Assembly (NCBI GenBank): GCA_022702545.1
Contig: JAHRBC010000008.1
Span: 1,798,001-1,862,000, forward strand
Length of the DNA: 64,000 nucleotides
Reading direction: 5' to 3'
DNA from: Phycomyces nitens
Lineage: Eukaryota > Mucoromycota > Mucoromycetes > Mucorales > Phycomycetaceae
Every line of letters begins with the position of its first letter. Within the stretch, counting starts at the first letter, position 1. The translations under genes were made by a program, and so were the position numbers. The notes beneath the pieces were generated by a model, which was given only the letters and a program-made list of their open reading frames with translations, ran no database searches and was not told the DNA's origin. Positions 23,173 through 37,570 of the stretch are shown here, one piece after another.

Positions 23173-23976
23173 TTAATAATCTACGGTTTCCTTCCAGAGA
23201 GTGTCGGTAAGGTAGTGGATATTGTCACATCCAATGCCCTTGTTTACGCTGCGACTAGAGACACGCAAATTGAGCCATATTTAATACCCTGATTATCCAC
23301 CCAATCCAATACAATCCAATCCAATCCAATCAATCATAATAATACTTACATTTCTTCTGTGCTCATCTTGAGAAGACCGACTGCCAGAGCATGTTCCTTG
23401 CCCTCAGCCATAACAGCCACAACCGAATCTCTGGGCAGATCAACATCCATACGTGCACCCTTGGATGTCAGACCAGGGCACATAATGTTGGCTCCTGACA
23501 AGACGAATTTAATAGCACCTCGGTCAACCTGCAACTTGGGAAGAATATCGGGATCTGTATAGAGTCAGATCAACAGCCTATATCTCTTGGTGCTTACATT
23601 TGTGCAAAAGTTTCACGGTGGGGAAGTATGGGCCATCAAAGTGTTGGAAAAAGAGAATCTTGCCATTGACAGACAAGAATGTAATGTGTTCGTGTCTAGC
23701 CACCGGACGCGTTAGATCTCAAATGATATTTATGGCCATGATGTTTATATAGATTTTACCCTTTGATCTGGATAATAGGTGTCTTTTTGGGCATCAACTC
23801 ATCAAGAATGGGTTCTAGCATGGGGTATTGCTCCAACAACTTGGTGCGAATGGAGCGCTGCACCGAAGACTTTAGCTGGGACTGACCAGCAATGTTCTCC
23901 GAGAAACTGAACCTGATCATGACACGTCAGACACAATGCTTTGTTAGATTGTGTCAATCATTTACTTTTTAAACAT
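23173..23976 (-). CDS. TMA20: MCTS1/Tma20-like translation factor with PUA domain
   Basis: Five exons on the minus strand (23966-23976, 23760-23912, 23598-23695, 23350-23554, 23173-23254) give 182 aa against 181 for human MCTS1. The first coding exon is only 11 nt (MFKK). The protein starts [16 protein letters not shown]. An N-terminal DUF1947-type domain is followed by the PUA domain (about residues 92-170) with [33 protein letters not shown] and [16 protein letters not shown]1 pairs with DENR/Tma22 to act on 40S subunits in recycling and re-initiation. The match to the family is nearly continuous. The spacer of about 630 bp to the divergent ERV46 gene is presumably a shared promoter. Confidence 0.96.
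23298..23332. repeat. CCAAT pentanucleotide tract inside an intron
   Basis: Imperfect tandem CCAAT/ACAAT units lie in the last intron of the MCTS1 gene. Confidence 0.7.
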
Positions 23977-24606
23977 GAAGTTATTGCTCTTTGTCCAAGG
24001 CCGAAACAAGAATAGTTGCCCCCCACCAAAACTAAAGACTGCAAGAATTTACAAACGTCTTGGCCAATCAGAATCAAGCAAGCCATTAAAAAACAAAAAT
24101 TATAGGTTGAAAAAAATGTAAGAGAGAAAAAAAATAATCGTACACTTTGTTAGTGGAGCTATTGGACTCCCGATCCTTCATGTCATTTTTTATTAATATA
24201 CCACCTGCTGATATATTTCTGACAGGATCTATATTAATTGTGCCATGAATTGCAATTAGCCAAACACATGCCTAAAAGGACATTTTCTTTATATATATCA
24301 ATAAAGAAATCAGCGATTACAATTGAATTTAATGCCCAGAATTCACTACATGGCTCTGGTTTTTCCAGATCAACAATAAAAACGAATGCAACAATTATAC
24401 CAAAGCACACCTAGACAAGCCTTTAAACTATTGTGCTCCTTGGGTTAGATACCAGCCAAGCCAATAAATGCTATACATACATATATTTAATACATGTACT
24501 TGATATTAAAGAAAAACGCAGTCCCTAAACTGCCTTTTGGACCTGCAGATCCCTCATCTTCCCCTCTCCTTTTTTTTAATATATTACTATTCTCTTTGTC
24601 TCTATC
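23977..24606. promoter_or_regulatory. Divergent MCTS1-ERV46 promoter region
   Basis: A 630-bp AT-rich spacer between two divergent start codons. No coding region is seen. A pyrimidine-rich tract lies directly before the ERV46 ATG, as in many fungal promoters. Confidence 0.55.
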
Positions 24607-26211
24607 ATGCTTTCTAGGTCATTCCTTCAACGATTTCGACGATTAGATGCCTATGCAAAAACACTGGATGACTTTCGCATCAGGACTGCATCAGGTGCAG
24701 GAGGTATGCCCTCTTTTTTTTTTTGGTTGGATGATTCGACAAACACAACCTGACAGTTGTGCTTAGTGACGATTGTTAGCGGTCTTGTGATTGCAATCCT
24801 TCTCATCTTTGAAGTATCACGCTTTCTGTCTCCTACAATGGACCCGGAGATCATTGTGGATGGTGGCAAGTCGGTGAGTAACTGGGTTTAAGCTATTGGG
24901 AATAGTCCAGTTTTGGCTTATAGGTGCGCCATGTTAGCAAAGAATGTCCATTACATTCAATGCAACCTTTCCGAATCTTCCCTGTTACTGTAAGTATAAG
25001 GCTCTAGAGTGCCCAAAAAAAAAAGGTGGAATTGGTAGACTGAAGCGTTCTTTGCAGTACTCAGCTTGGATGTGATGGACGAGAGTGGCGAGCATATCAG
25101 TGGCTATGAGCACGATGTATTCAAGGTCCGTCTGGATAAGCAAGGAAATGAGATTGAGAAGGAAAAGGCCAAAAGTATGAGCTTCTTTAAATGATCCAAC
25201 CCCATACACATACAACCTGACCAATTCATCTGATAGACCCCAGCGATTCTATTCAGAATTCACTAAACCAACCTGATGAAGGATACTGTGGCCCCTGTTA
25301 TGGAGCCAACCCAAGCGGTGTTGCTGAACCATGCTGCAACACCTGTGAGCAAGTCCAAAAGGCATACACAGAGATGGGCTGGGCACTTAATCCTGACAAT
25401 GCTGAACAGGTAGACAGATAATCCTAGTGTTGAGGGGGCCAATTGACAAGAATTGGTGGAAATTATAGTGTGTAAGAGAGGGCTGGCGTGAAAAATTGGA
25501 GGCTCAGTCGCAGGAAGGCTGCAATATCCATGGCACACTCTTAGTCAACAAGGTCAGAGGCAACTTCCACTTTTCACCCGGAAAGGCATTTGCTCATGGC
25601 TCTGCACATGTGCACGATGTCAGACCCTACTTGGCTGCCAACCATGATTTCTCGCACCAGTTGCATTCGCTTCAGTTTGGAGATCATGATCTCAGTGCTC
25701 GCAAACACAAGCGTACCTCTTTAGAAACCCTCACAAACCCTCTAGACCACACCTCTTGGGGAAATTCTGAATGTAAGATATTTATTTGTTAGAGGCTTTA
25801 AAGTATTGGATCTAATAGGCGGTTTATACTAGCTGCCATGATGTACCAATACTTTCTCAAGATCGTACCTACCAGATTTGACTATCTTTCGGGAGACAGT
25901 CTCAATACCTACCAATACTCTGTCAGTCGGCAGGAACGCAACCTAAGAGATCAGTCTGGGGGTGGTCTTCCAGGTAAGCGCTTGAACCAATTGAATTGAT
26001 GCTGATATCTGTCAAAGGTGTGTTCTTTATGATGGACTTTTCGCCAATGCTGGTAATCTACTCTGAGCGTCGCAAGTCTTTGGCTAGTTTTGTGACTAGT
26101 GTATGTGCCATTGTTGGAGGAATCTTTACAGTCGCCGGTCTTTTGGATGGCATCATATACCGTGCAGAGCGCTCATATCAAAAGAAGCGAGAGCTTGGCA
26201 AGACACAATAA
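24607..26211 (+). CDS. ERV46: ERV46/ERGIC3 family COPII vesicle protein
   Basis: Eight exons (24607-24703, 24767-24873, 24938-24989, 25058-25174, 25237-25409, 25469-25772, 25833-25973, 26018-26211) encode 394 aa. Erv46 with Erv41 cycles between ER and Golgi and retrieves ER proteins. Signs of the family are a short cytosolic N-terminus with LDAYAKTLDDFRIRTASGAG, a first membrane helix, MSITFNATFPNLPCYLLSLDVMD, the cysteine-rich loop GYCGPCYG...CCNTC, and EGCNIHGTLLVNKVRGNFHF. The C-terminal GVFFMMDFSPMLV leads into a second membrane helix and a short basic cytosolic tail with Lys/Arg near the end. The exon 3 acceptor (24937) was selected because it restores the conserved frame. Confidence 0.94.
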
Positions 26212-26443
26212 TGTAGTTGCGATTGCGATATATATATATATATATATATATAATAAAATATGTGACACAAGTGCTTGGATTGTCCTTGTTTGGAGATTTA
26301 CTCCATTTTAGAGTGTCCAAAAACTCCAACTGCTTTGTCTAAACAGGGTGAGAATTTGGCGCGACAGGAATAAACAGTCGCGATAGAAGAGATAGGGAGA
26401 AACTCTTCTTTCACCGGCTGTCACTCGAACCGACCCATCCACT
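26212..26443. other. ERV46-DPP spacer
   Basis: Contains an AT run (26229-26252) and the probable 3' end of ERV46. No gene is seen. Confidence 0.5.
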
Positions 26444-29963
<3,520 letters not shown>

Positions 29964-30190
29964 AATAGGGATTATTGATACTTTTTGATTAAATTTGATA
30001 ATGTAGTGTTGTTTAAGTAGCTGTTATTTTATTTATAAAAGCTTCAACATATATCGTATATTGTTTTTTATATACATTTCTTTCATGCGAGAGAGAGAGA
30101 GAAAAGAGAGATATTTTTCTACAATTATTATCAATAGTCCTGGCTGGGAAAACAGGAAAAAATTGAATCTAATGGTTTATATCATACAGA
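29964..30190. other. 3' spacer after the DPP gene
   Basis: AT-rich spacer with a GA-rich run near 30090. The inverted Tc1-like copy begins right after it. Confidence 0.4.
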
Positions 30191-31030
30191 CCTATATTAA
30201 TTCAGTAGCTTTTTCTTTTAGAATTGCGAAACTTTTCAATGAAAATACACAACTTCTTTATATCTTTCTAGCAGAATAAAACATAAATTCAAGGCTGAAA
30301 ATATTATGATCAATATATATATATATCAATATAAAAATATGATTTATTTAAAGGTTTAATAATGGGTATGAGATCCATGATTTTTGTCAAGTTCTTGAAT
30401 CCGATTTGGCATTGATATACATTAGGACTCTAAAACTTTCTTCAATATTCTTTTCCATTCTTCTTGTAGTGCACAATTCAAAGAATGTTTAATTGTAGGT
30501 TTCACCTTCCTGGTTCTCAGTTTATGTTCCAAGTATGACCATATGTTCTCTATTAGGCTCAGATCAGGGCTGTTGGGTGGTCATGTCACAACAGGAAGAT
30601 TCACTTCCTTTCTGTACTCTTCAGCCAGAAAACTCTTTTTACAGTGTGCATTATCTTCCTTGAAAACGAACTCTACGTGTTTCCTTTGTTTAAGACTTCA
30701 AAACCAGGGCATGAAATTACGTTTTAAAAGTCTTTTGTACTTGTGCTGATTTAGTGTACCATCAACAATTATAATTATTTCCACACCTCCAGTCCAAATA
30801 GACCCCCGTGACATCTCTAAACTTCCTCTACATTGAACTCTTGCCATGATGTATTCTCTTCTGAACTTTTGTCATTTTGTGCGCCACATACAAACATTTC
30901 CAGCCAATGGGAAAACCATGAATATGGACTTATCACTCCAGATCACTTGATTCCATTGCTGATTGCGACAATGAGCCTCATTTCCAAACTTTGGGCGATT
31001 TTTGATATGGTTTTTTAAGGTGTTCTTCAT
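30191..31030 (-). mobile_element. 5'-truncated Tc1/mariner copy, inverted
   Basis: The reverse strand matches the element at 34280-35507, from its outer terminus (TATTAATTCAGTAGC, near 30195) through the C-terminal two thirds of the transposase. Similarity ends near 31020, so the 5' portion is missing. The transposase has stops; WSDES is changed to WSDKS and the DNAPCH motif to DNAHCK, so it is inactive. Divergence from the second copy is visibly substantial, so this is an older insertion. Confidence 0.85.
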
Positions 31031-31285
31031 CTTTGTTTTATAAAATGTAAAAAAGGAAATTATCTTAATTTAGTAAATTAATTAATTATTATGGTAGGTA
31101 TTAAACCCGTATTTAGTAGAAACTTTACCAAATATATCGGTAAAAAATAATTATCTTTACAGCCATAAAAGGGTTGTGTAAGTCAAATCACTAAATAGAA
31201 TAAACCACGTCTAAAAAACAGAATTTATGTATCTAAAACATATTTGCTAAACTAACATGCTACTTTGCTCATTTCTTTAGCCTTT

Positions 31286-31287
31286 AT

Positions 31288-31340
<53 letters not shown>
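31286..31340. repeat. ACT/TAC trinucleotide microsatellite
   Basis: About 18 perfect ACT units, 66 bp upstream of the ATG of the degenerate orphan gene at 31406. The 31031-31285 stretch before it is AT-rich and empty. Confidence 0.9.
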
Positions 31341-31405
31341 TGTATTCTATACTGTTTCCTTTTGTCATCTAGTTACTCATCTTTTAAACAATACTTTACA
31401 TAAAA

Positions 31406-32150
31406 ATGGATTCTATCAACTACCCGACCTTTACCTTTCCTTTGACTGATAACAATGCGTAATAACAAGAAGTTATTGACAATGATGTCAATGAAGCCTT
31501 TAATGTTTCCAATAATCAATGACGCGAATGGGAAATTGGAACAGAAAAGTTGCTTCTTCGTCTCATAATCGAAGAAGACACTTACCACAATCTTTCCAAA
31601 ACAGACAGTTATGGAAAAAATTCATTGTGGAATTCCTTGCACAATAAATTCTGCAACCATCCTGATGTCATCCAGTATGTATCAACTCCTGCTGGCTATG
31701 CATTTAAACAAAAGTATCAAAATGTGCAATACACCAAGGACAAGTTCATGAGAATTAAGACTTCTTTCTGCAAGATCACTGCAGAGATAAAAAAAAAGCT
31801 GGTTCTGGTGGTCCACCTCCCAATACAAGATATGAGCACTTTGATGACATGAAGGACATTACCATGTGTGATCCAAGTTTCTTGCCACCCGTACATGTAG
31901 AATCAGCCAGAGCTGGGAGTGTATCTACCTCTTGCTCTACAGCGCATTACATACAATCGGATAATTGCTCATACCAGGCTACTTGCTATGGCGAGGCTCG
32001 ATTTATTAGAGAGGCATATTCGAGCCAAATCTCTTCAGTTGCTCCAGCTCCAGCTCCAGCTCCAGCACCACCATCAACACCAGCACCAGTGCAACCATTG
32101 ACAAGATGGCCATACCGAACTTACCAGAGATGAATTTAGGCAGCTTTTGT
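31406..32150 (+). pseudogene. Broken orphan gene A with SANT/Myb-like region
   Basis: An ATG at 31406 opens a reading frame (MDSINYPTFTFPLTDNNA) that soon meets stops. The frame then resumes as LLLRLIIEEDTYHNLSKTD, followed by NSLHNKFCNHPDV and KDKFMRIKTSFCKITAE. A frame change in an A-run near 31790 continues into GGPPPNTRYEHFDDMKDI. Later fragments include ARLLAMARLDLLERHIRAKS and a low-complexity stretch read as Ala-Pro or Leu-Gln repeats depending on frame. The helical middle resembles trihelix/SANT-like DNA-binding modules often linked to transposon-derived genes. At least three disruptions make it a pseudogene. I do not know a named family for it. Confidence 0.6.
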
Positions 32151-32198
32151 CTCGTTTTTTTTTGCTTTCTTTGTTACACCAAGTGCTGTAAAATGACA

Positions 32199-34030
32199 AA
32201 TGTCTCCCATTCCACACGGCTTACCAAAGCCATTCAACATTACTGAGGAAGAATGCAACATTTTCAAGATTCCTTTGCTTTTCAACACACTCTCTGCAGA
32301 TGAATGGACGGACATTGACAAAGTAGTATATGAGCTGTGGAATGTGACAAGTTTGCGTGTCAAGAACACCAAGACGGTCAAAGGCACACTTATTCAATCC
32401 ATTAACATCGTGGCATTGAATCGAAAGAACTGGTTCCAGTTGGTATCTTATTGCCACCAGCTGATCGCCGATTACAAACTCAAGGAGATTACCGCAACAT
32501 TTGATATTGTATGAACTCTGAAAAAGCAAAAACAGCGTGCCTTGGACCTGGGTACTGTGAACGGTGTCAAACTCTCGCTACTAGGTGCAAAAAAAAAAGT
32601 TTGGAAAGGAGCTCGACAAACTCATGGATGCTGTTGACAAGGAGAACCGTGATCCGTCGCAGTCAACTGGTGCCACCACAACCGTCAAGCAAGAGCCAAT
32701 GCAGCAACAGCAAGGTGTATTGGAAGAATGTGCCGAATACATGACAATGACTGAGGCCGATGGTGTAGCTTTCAAAGATTCGAACCTTGGCACGATTATC
32801 AAGCAAAAAACAATCAGTATCTACTGCAAGTGGAAGAACGACATGCCCCTATCAGCCCAAAAATTGCATCGGATGGCCTGTGGGTTGTCTTCCATCTTGG
32901 ATTTGACAAAAACAGACTCGACTATGGGATTCTTGGACTGTACCAAGGACGAGCTGGAACAAGTGTCTAGTCCCCTAGTTGACAAGCGAAGTCGCAAGCA
33001 AATATCATCTCCCCGCCTTGGTGAATCAAACATATGACATTGTCGTGTCGCTAATCGAAAAGGAACACAATGTCATGAAGGCCATCTTGTACATACATTC
33101 AGCAAATTAAAACAAGCTGCCTTGACACAGAACGACTGCTTGCAGCACTGGTCACATTGATCAAGATCATTGACACCAACGCATTTCTGCTCAACCCTGA
33201 TAACTCGGTCCGCGTGACAGAATATGATTTCATCACGCAAGTTTGGGCACCCATCTTCAAATCATTGATTGATATTCATGGTGTGTTGTGCATGAAAATT
33301 GGAGAGTCTAGTCCGGCCCAAGGCATTGATTGTCGCAAGCGCTCCTACAGTAATGCCCGAGTTGGATTCAAGGTAGACTTGCGGCTGTTGTTTGATTCGC
33401 ACCAAAATGAACACGACCTGCTTGCTCTCGAAGCTGCAAAGGCGGGTGACGCATCCAGATTGTACCATGACATTTGCAAACTTATGCGCGAGGCCAAGGA
33501 CAATCTCGATGCTATCCTGCAGCACATCTTGAAACGTCGCATGAAAATGCCAGTCTTGTCCTGGTACATGCACACCAATGGTGTCAGTGCCCATACTGGC
33601 ACGGTTCACATTGCAAAGGCTGGTCTTTATGTGGCATTGCATGAATCAAAAATCCACTTTCCAAGAAACTTGGCATCACTGTAGGTATTCAAAAACGAAT
33701 TTGTCATGCTCATTTCCATGGTGTTTGACTTGGAACGAAATGCCTTCATGATTAAAAAAAATCCATGGATTTACTGGATTGTCGCAAGGATTCGGCCATG
33801 AGCCGCCACGTCGATCCGGGTGATTGTCTTGACGCCAACTCTTGTCTGTCGTCCATGCGACCAACCTTTTACAACCCTCCGCGAGACCAAGTGTCATTAG
33901 CTGTTCTTCCGGCTAACTTGTTTGGTGCTGCAACCACGGCCTCTGTATCATCTGTGCCGTCTCCCCCTTGCCACACCTACTTGGAGCCTGACGAATATGG
34001 CTGGACTGTCATGGATAGTGGCTAGTTCCA
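32199..34030 (+). pseudogene. Broken orphan gene B
   Basis: A long protein can be followed across several stops and frameshifts. It starts MSPIPHGLPKPFNITEEEC (32199), with SADEWTDIDKVVYELWNVTS. After a stop and an A-run shift near 32590 come a Gln-rich stretch and KWKNDMPLSAQKLHRMACG. The best preserved block (33157-33684) has VTEYDFITQVWAPIFKSL, GFKVDLRLLFDS, EAAKAGDASRLYHDICKLMR and GLYVALHESKIHFPRNL. Past the stop at 33684 it continues as MVFDLERNAFMI. This resembles a large uncharacterised protein family I associate with Mucoromycota genomes. The function is unknown and this copy is dead. The block order suggests an ancestor of 500 residues or more. Confidence 0.6.
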
Positions 34031-34279
34031 TCACATTCATACTGGTATCACTGCGGATCGCCATCCATTTGACGAAAAATCTTGAACATTTCGTCCATAC
34101 TCGTAAATATACCACATTTACCCCCACCGTCACTATACACTCCCAATCTTAAAAGGCTGTTTAAATAAATACGTCGTCATTCATACCGTGGCCTGGATTA
34201 TTTGAGTATCCATTTCTAATCAGGGAATTTTGATCACAAACTTTTATTTTTCTTTCTTTCTTTTTCTCATTCGATTCTT

Positions 34280-35507
34280 CTCATGTCTTTTAAAACTATT
34301 AAGAATACCTCCTAGAAGAGAACTGAACTTTCAGATTATATGAAAGGCAAGATTGTTGGTGCCTTTGACTCTGGTACATCCATGGCTTAGATCGTATGGC
34401 GATATGATATACCCTATTCTACAGTTAAAGCAACAATGCAGAGTGAAAAAAACTAGTACTGCCCTTGTTAAAAAAAACGTCAAGGAAGACCCTGTCTATT
34501 GAAAGATTGTGATCCAAGATCTCTCAGTAATATCGTGCACAAGGATCCAACCGCAACATTAGACACCATTACGGATGAGATTCAGACATCATCAGGTGTT
34601 GCAATCAAGAGAGATGCCATTCGAAAGTATCTAAAAAAAACTTGGAATACGGTCCTGCGTAGCTGATAGCAAGCCTTTATTGTTGGAAAGGCATATCAAA
34701 AATCGCCTAAGGTTTGCAAATGAGGTTCGCCGTCGCAATCAGCAATGGAATCGAGTGATCTGGAGTGATGAGTCCAGATTCATGGTTTTCCCAAGGGCTG
34801 GAAATGTTCGTGTGTGGCTCACAAAGCAGCAGAAGTTCAGGAGAGGATATATTGTGCCAAAGGTTCAAGGTGGAGGGGGTTCAGTGATGGTATGGGGCTG
34901 TATTTGGACTGGAGGTGTAGGGAAGCTTATAATTGTTGATGGTACACTAAATCAGCACAAGTACAAAAGACTTTTAAAACGTGATTTCATGCCCTTGTTT
35001 CAAAGTCTTAAGCAAAGGAAACATGGAGAATTCATTTTCCAAGAAGACAATGCACCCTGTCATAAGAGTTTGTTGGCTGAAGAGTACAAAAAGAAGATGA
35101 ATCTTCCTGTTATGACATGGCCAGCAAACCACCCTGACCTGAGCCCAATAGAGAACATATGGTCCTACTTGGAACATAAATTGAGAGCCAGGAATGTGAA
35201 GCCTACAAACAAACACTCTTTGGCTCATGCACTACAAGAAGAATGGAAAAGAATACCCAAGAAAGTTGTAGAATCCCATTGCATGTCAATGCCAAATCGG
35301 ATTCAAGAACTTGAAAAAAATCATGGATCTCATACTCACTACTAGACCTTGAAATAAATTACACTTTTACATTGATATATATTATATCTATCTCTCATAA
35401 TTTTTTCAGCATTGTATCTATAGTTTATTCTAGGAAAAAGATGTAAAGAAGTTGTATATTTTCATTGAAAAGTTTCGCAATTCTAAAAAAAAAAGCTACT
35501 GAATTAA
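34280..35507 (+). mobile_element. Tc1/mariner (DD34E) transposon copy with intact catalytic domain
   Basis: The N-terminal part (from about 34283, MSFKTIKNTS) is broken by several stops, but 34680-35345 is an open 221-codon stretch covering the catalytic core. First Asp is in VIWSDESRFM, second in FQEDNAPCHK, and Glu in HPDLSPIENIW, with 34 residues between the second and third: the Tc1 DD34E pattern. The first in-frame ATG after the last stop is internal, so no full transposase is made. The 3' terminus runs to about 35507 and equals the terminus near 30195 in inverted orientation. It abuts F-box gene 2, whose stop codon lies in it. Confidence 0.85.
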
Positions 35508-37315
35508 TAGTCAGCGTAGCATATCCGTAAATAAGACGTATATCCAAGTTTTATCTTTGTATAATGAGAAATAGGCTTGTATTTCCCATCACTATACTCT
35601 TCTTCTGTCTTTTCATTAACGGTAGTATTTTCAGTGATGTTTTCGGTTTCTTCATGGCTTGAGATCAATTCGTCGTCGTCGGAATGTTGTTGTGATGGGA
35701 TATAGAACATGCCATAATCATAATCGGTATAAAACCATGTATAATGAACTTTGCCAGGTGAACCACCAACAACTGGTAATACATTGGCATCGTAATCTTG
35801 TTTTGGAGGAATATCGTCAATTGATCGAGTAATAAGAGCTACATTTTCTTCACGAAACTCTATGTCTTGTATAATAAAGGCTGCATTGTCCAAATACAGT
35901 TTGTCTAATCGGGTGTAAGACATATCAATCAGCTGGTGTCCAGGTGTAGTGAGACGGCCATGTACCATTGTATACTCCAAAGACAGCTCGTTCAAACTTC
36001 TGCAGTGGAAGGACAGAAATCGGAGAACATCTGATGTAATATTTGAATCTTGTACTTTGAACGACTTGAGCCCAAATCTTTTTGAGTTGTAGAGTTCACC
36101 TTTAACTTTGATCTCACTATAGTGAAGTCCAAGTGTTCTTAAGTGAGGAGCTGCACATAGAAGAGTATCGATTTCACCAGACGGGAGCACAAGTATATCC
36201 ACCTCAGCTAAATTGTAAGACGGGTCCCACGTATCATCAAAGTTTCTTGGGATTTTATGCAAGTTTTGATAATGTAGATAAAGGAATTCGATTGTCTTTG
36301 AGAGCCTTGGGAGATAATCGTCTGTGAAATTCTTGATAATATCACAAAAGTCAATAGCAGAGGGTACTTCAACTGATACCTCCATATTAATCGATAAGTG
36401 CTTTAACGGTATGTCGTGAAAATGAAGTATATCCCAGAAAAGTATAAATTCGTTTCCATCATAATTGCGATAATAAAAATCCAATGTTGTAAGGTGTTGA
36501 AATGGAAAAGGCACTTGTTTGAACAATGCTATCGTATCGCTCCTTTTTTTATCGATTTTAGGCTGAAGTCTTAATGTACGAAGGTTGAGTGTGTGTAGGT
36601 TGGGATATTTGCGTGCAAAATAACATAGCCATCGATGGTCTGTATCTTTAGAATAAACTTTCATGGTTCTCATCTTTGTGGCTGGTGATACGTTTTTCAT
36701 ACGTTCAATGTCTGTTTCGGATAGAGTCGATAAAAGTGTGCATAATTCCAAATATTCAAGGTGTTTTAAATGCGAGTGAATGGTTTCAAAGTCGTCTAAT
36801 GAGAACGATGCTTGTATATTTTCCTTGCGTTTAGTAATGATCTGGAGTCGTCTCAAGAGGGGTAAACACAGAATCATCTTCATAAATACATTCTTAATTT
36901 CATCAGATGTCTGGTCAACAGTGATGTAGAGTTCCGTCAATAAGCTCCATATATTCCAATCAGCAGTGACTCCAAAGTTGTCTGCAGTCATGGAATTTTC
37001 GCCCATAAAAAGATACTTTATATTCGGAAAGGTTTGTTGCAGTACGTAGAGATCTTCGTCTTTTACGTACGTATTAGGGTGAATGATCAAATTTCGTACA
37101 ATGAATCGAGTTTTCAGGCAAGGTGGTGGATCATCTTGGGGAGGATCAACAATGTCATTTAATTCGTATCTGTTTAGCATTAGATTAAAGTATAGGGACT
37201 CCTCAAAGATTTCTTTCCAAGACTCGCAAACTAGAGTGCAAGCTTTTTTATCTTTGAAAGAAAGGCGTTCCGTAATTTGCTCTATTACTTCTCGAGGAAA
37301 GTCGGATAATAACAT
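35504..37315 (-). CDS. F-box/LRR protein, family copy 2
   Basis: A single exon of 603 aa. The F-box is at residues 4-35 (FPREVIEQITERLS, CTLVCESWKEIF), followed by leucine-rich repeats (LPLLRRLQIITK, HLKHLEYLELCTLL, DVLRFLSFHCRSLNELSLEY). It is much closer to copy 3 than to copy 1. The C-terminal region contains a Glu/Asp-rich insert and a KIKLGYTSYLRI block. The stop codon TAA lies in the terminus of the adjacent Tc1-like copy (GAATTAATAG), so the original C-terminus may have been replaced. Function is inferred only as a substrate adaptor of an SCF ubiquitin ligase. Confidence 0.85.
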   Translation of the reverse strand: MLLSDFPREVIEQITERLSFKDKKACTLVCESWKEIFEESLYFNLMLNRYELNDIVDPPQDDPPPCLKTRFIVRNLIIHPNTYVKDEDLYVLQQTFPNIKYLFMGENSMTADNFGVTADWNIWSLLTELYITVDQTSDEIKNVFMKMILCLPLLRRLQIITKRKENIQASFSLDDFETIHSHLKHLEYLELCTLLSTLSETDIERMKNVSPATKMRTMKVYSKDTDHRWLCYFARKYPNLHTLNLRTLRLQPKIDKKRSDTIALFKQVPFPFQHLTTLDFYYRNYDGNEFILFWDILHFHDIPLKHLSINMEVSVEVPSAIDFCDIIKNFTDDYLPRLSKTIEFLYLHYQNLHKIPRNFDDTWDPSYNLAEVDILVLPSGEIDTLLCAAPHLRTLGLHYSEIKVKGELYNSKRFGLKSFKVQDSNITSDVLRFLSFHCRSLNELSLEYTMVHGRLTTPGHQLIDMSYTRLDKLYLDNAAFIIQDIEFREENVALITRSIDDIPPKQDYDANVLPVVGGSPGKVHYTWFYTDYDYGMFYIPSQQHSDDDELISSHEETENITENTTVNEKTEEEYSDGKYKPISHYTKIKLGYTSYLRICYADY

Positions 37316-37570
37316 AATATATAAAAAGAGATATTTGGAATATAGAGATACAGGAAAGAGAGGCTTTAATGCTTTTTAAGTGTTTAAATAGCTTTTTGCC
37401 AATTCTAATATCAATAAAGTAACAGAGGCGCAGTGTATTGTAAGACAGAGGTACAATCCGCAGTAAGTGAAACTGGGAAATATATTCGCCTGAACCTTTG
37501 TACTTCTTTCTTTTGGAGAACCTTTAATCCTTGTGTTCGAAAAGTAAAATCTTGGTCTTATTATTGACAC
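37316..37570 (-). promoter_or_regulatory. Conserved 5' flank of F-box gene 2
   Basis: About 250 bp upstream of the start are readily alignable with the flank of F-box gene 3 (44477-44720), including GGAAAGAGAGGCTTTAATGC and GGTACAATCCGCAGTAAGT. The nearest 160 bp also align with gene 1. It contains stops in the coding frame, so it is a leader or promoter rather than coding sequence. Confidence 0.7.

Noticed and set aside
23282..23335. CRISPR-like short repeats
   Set aside because: CCAAT/ACAAT units form a simple tandem tract in an intron without spacers; the organism is eukaryotic.
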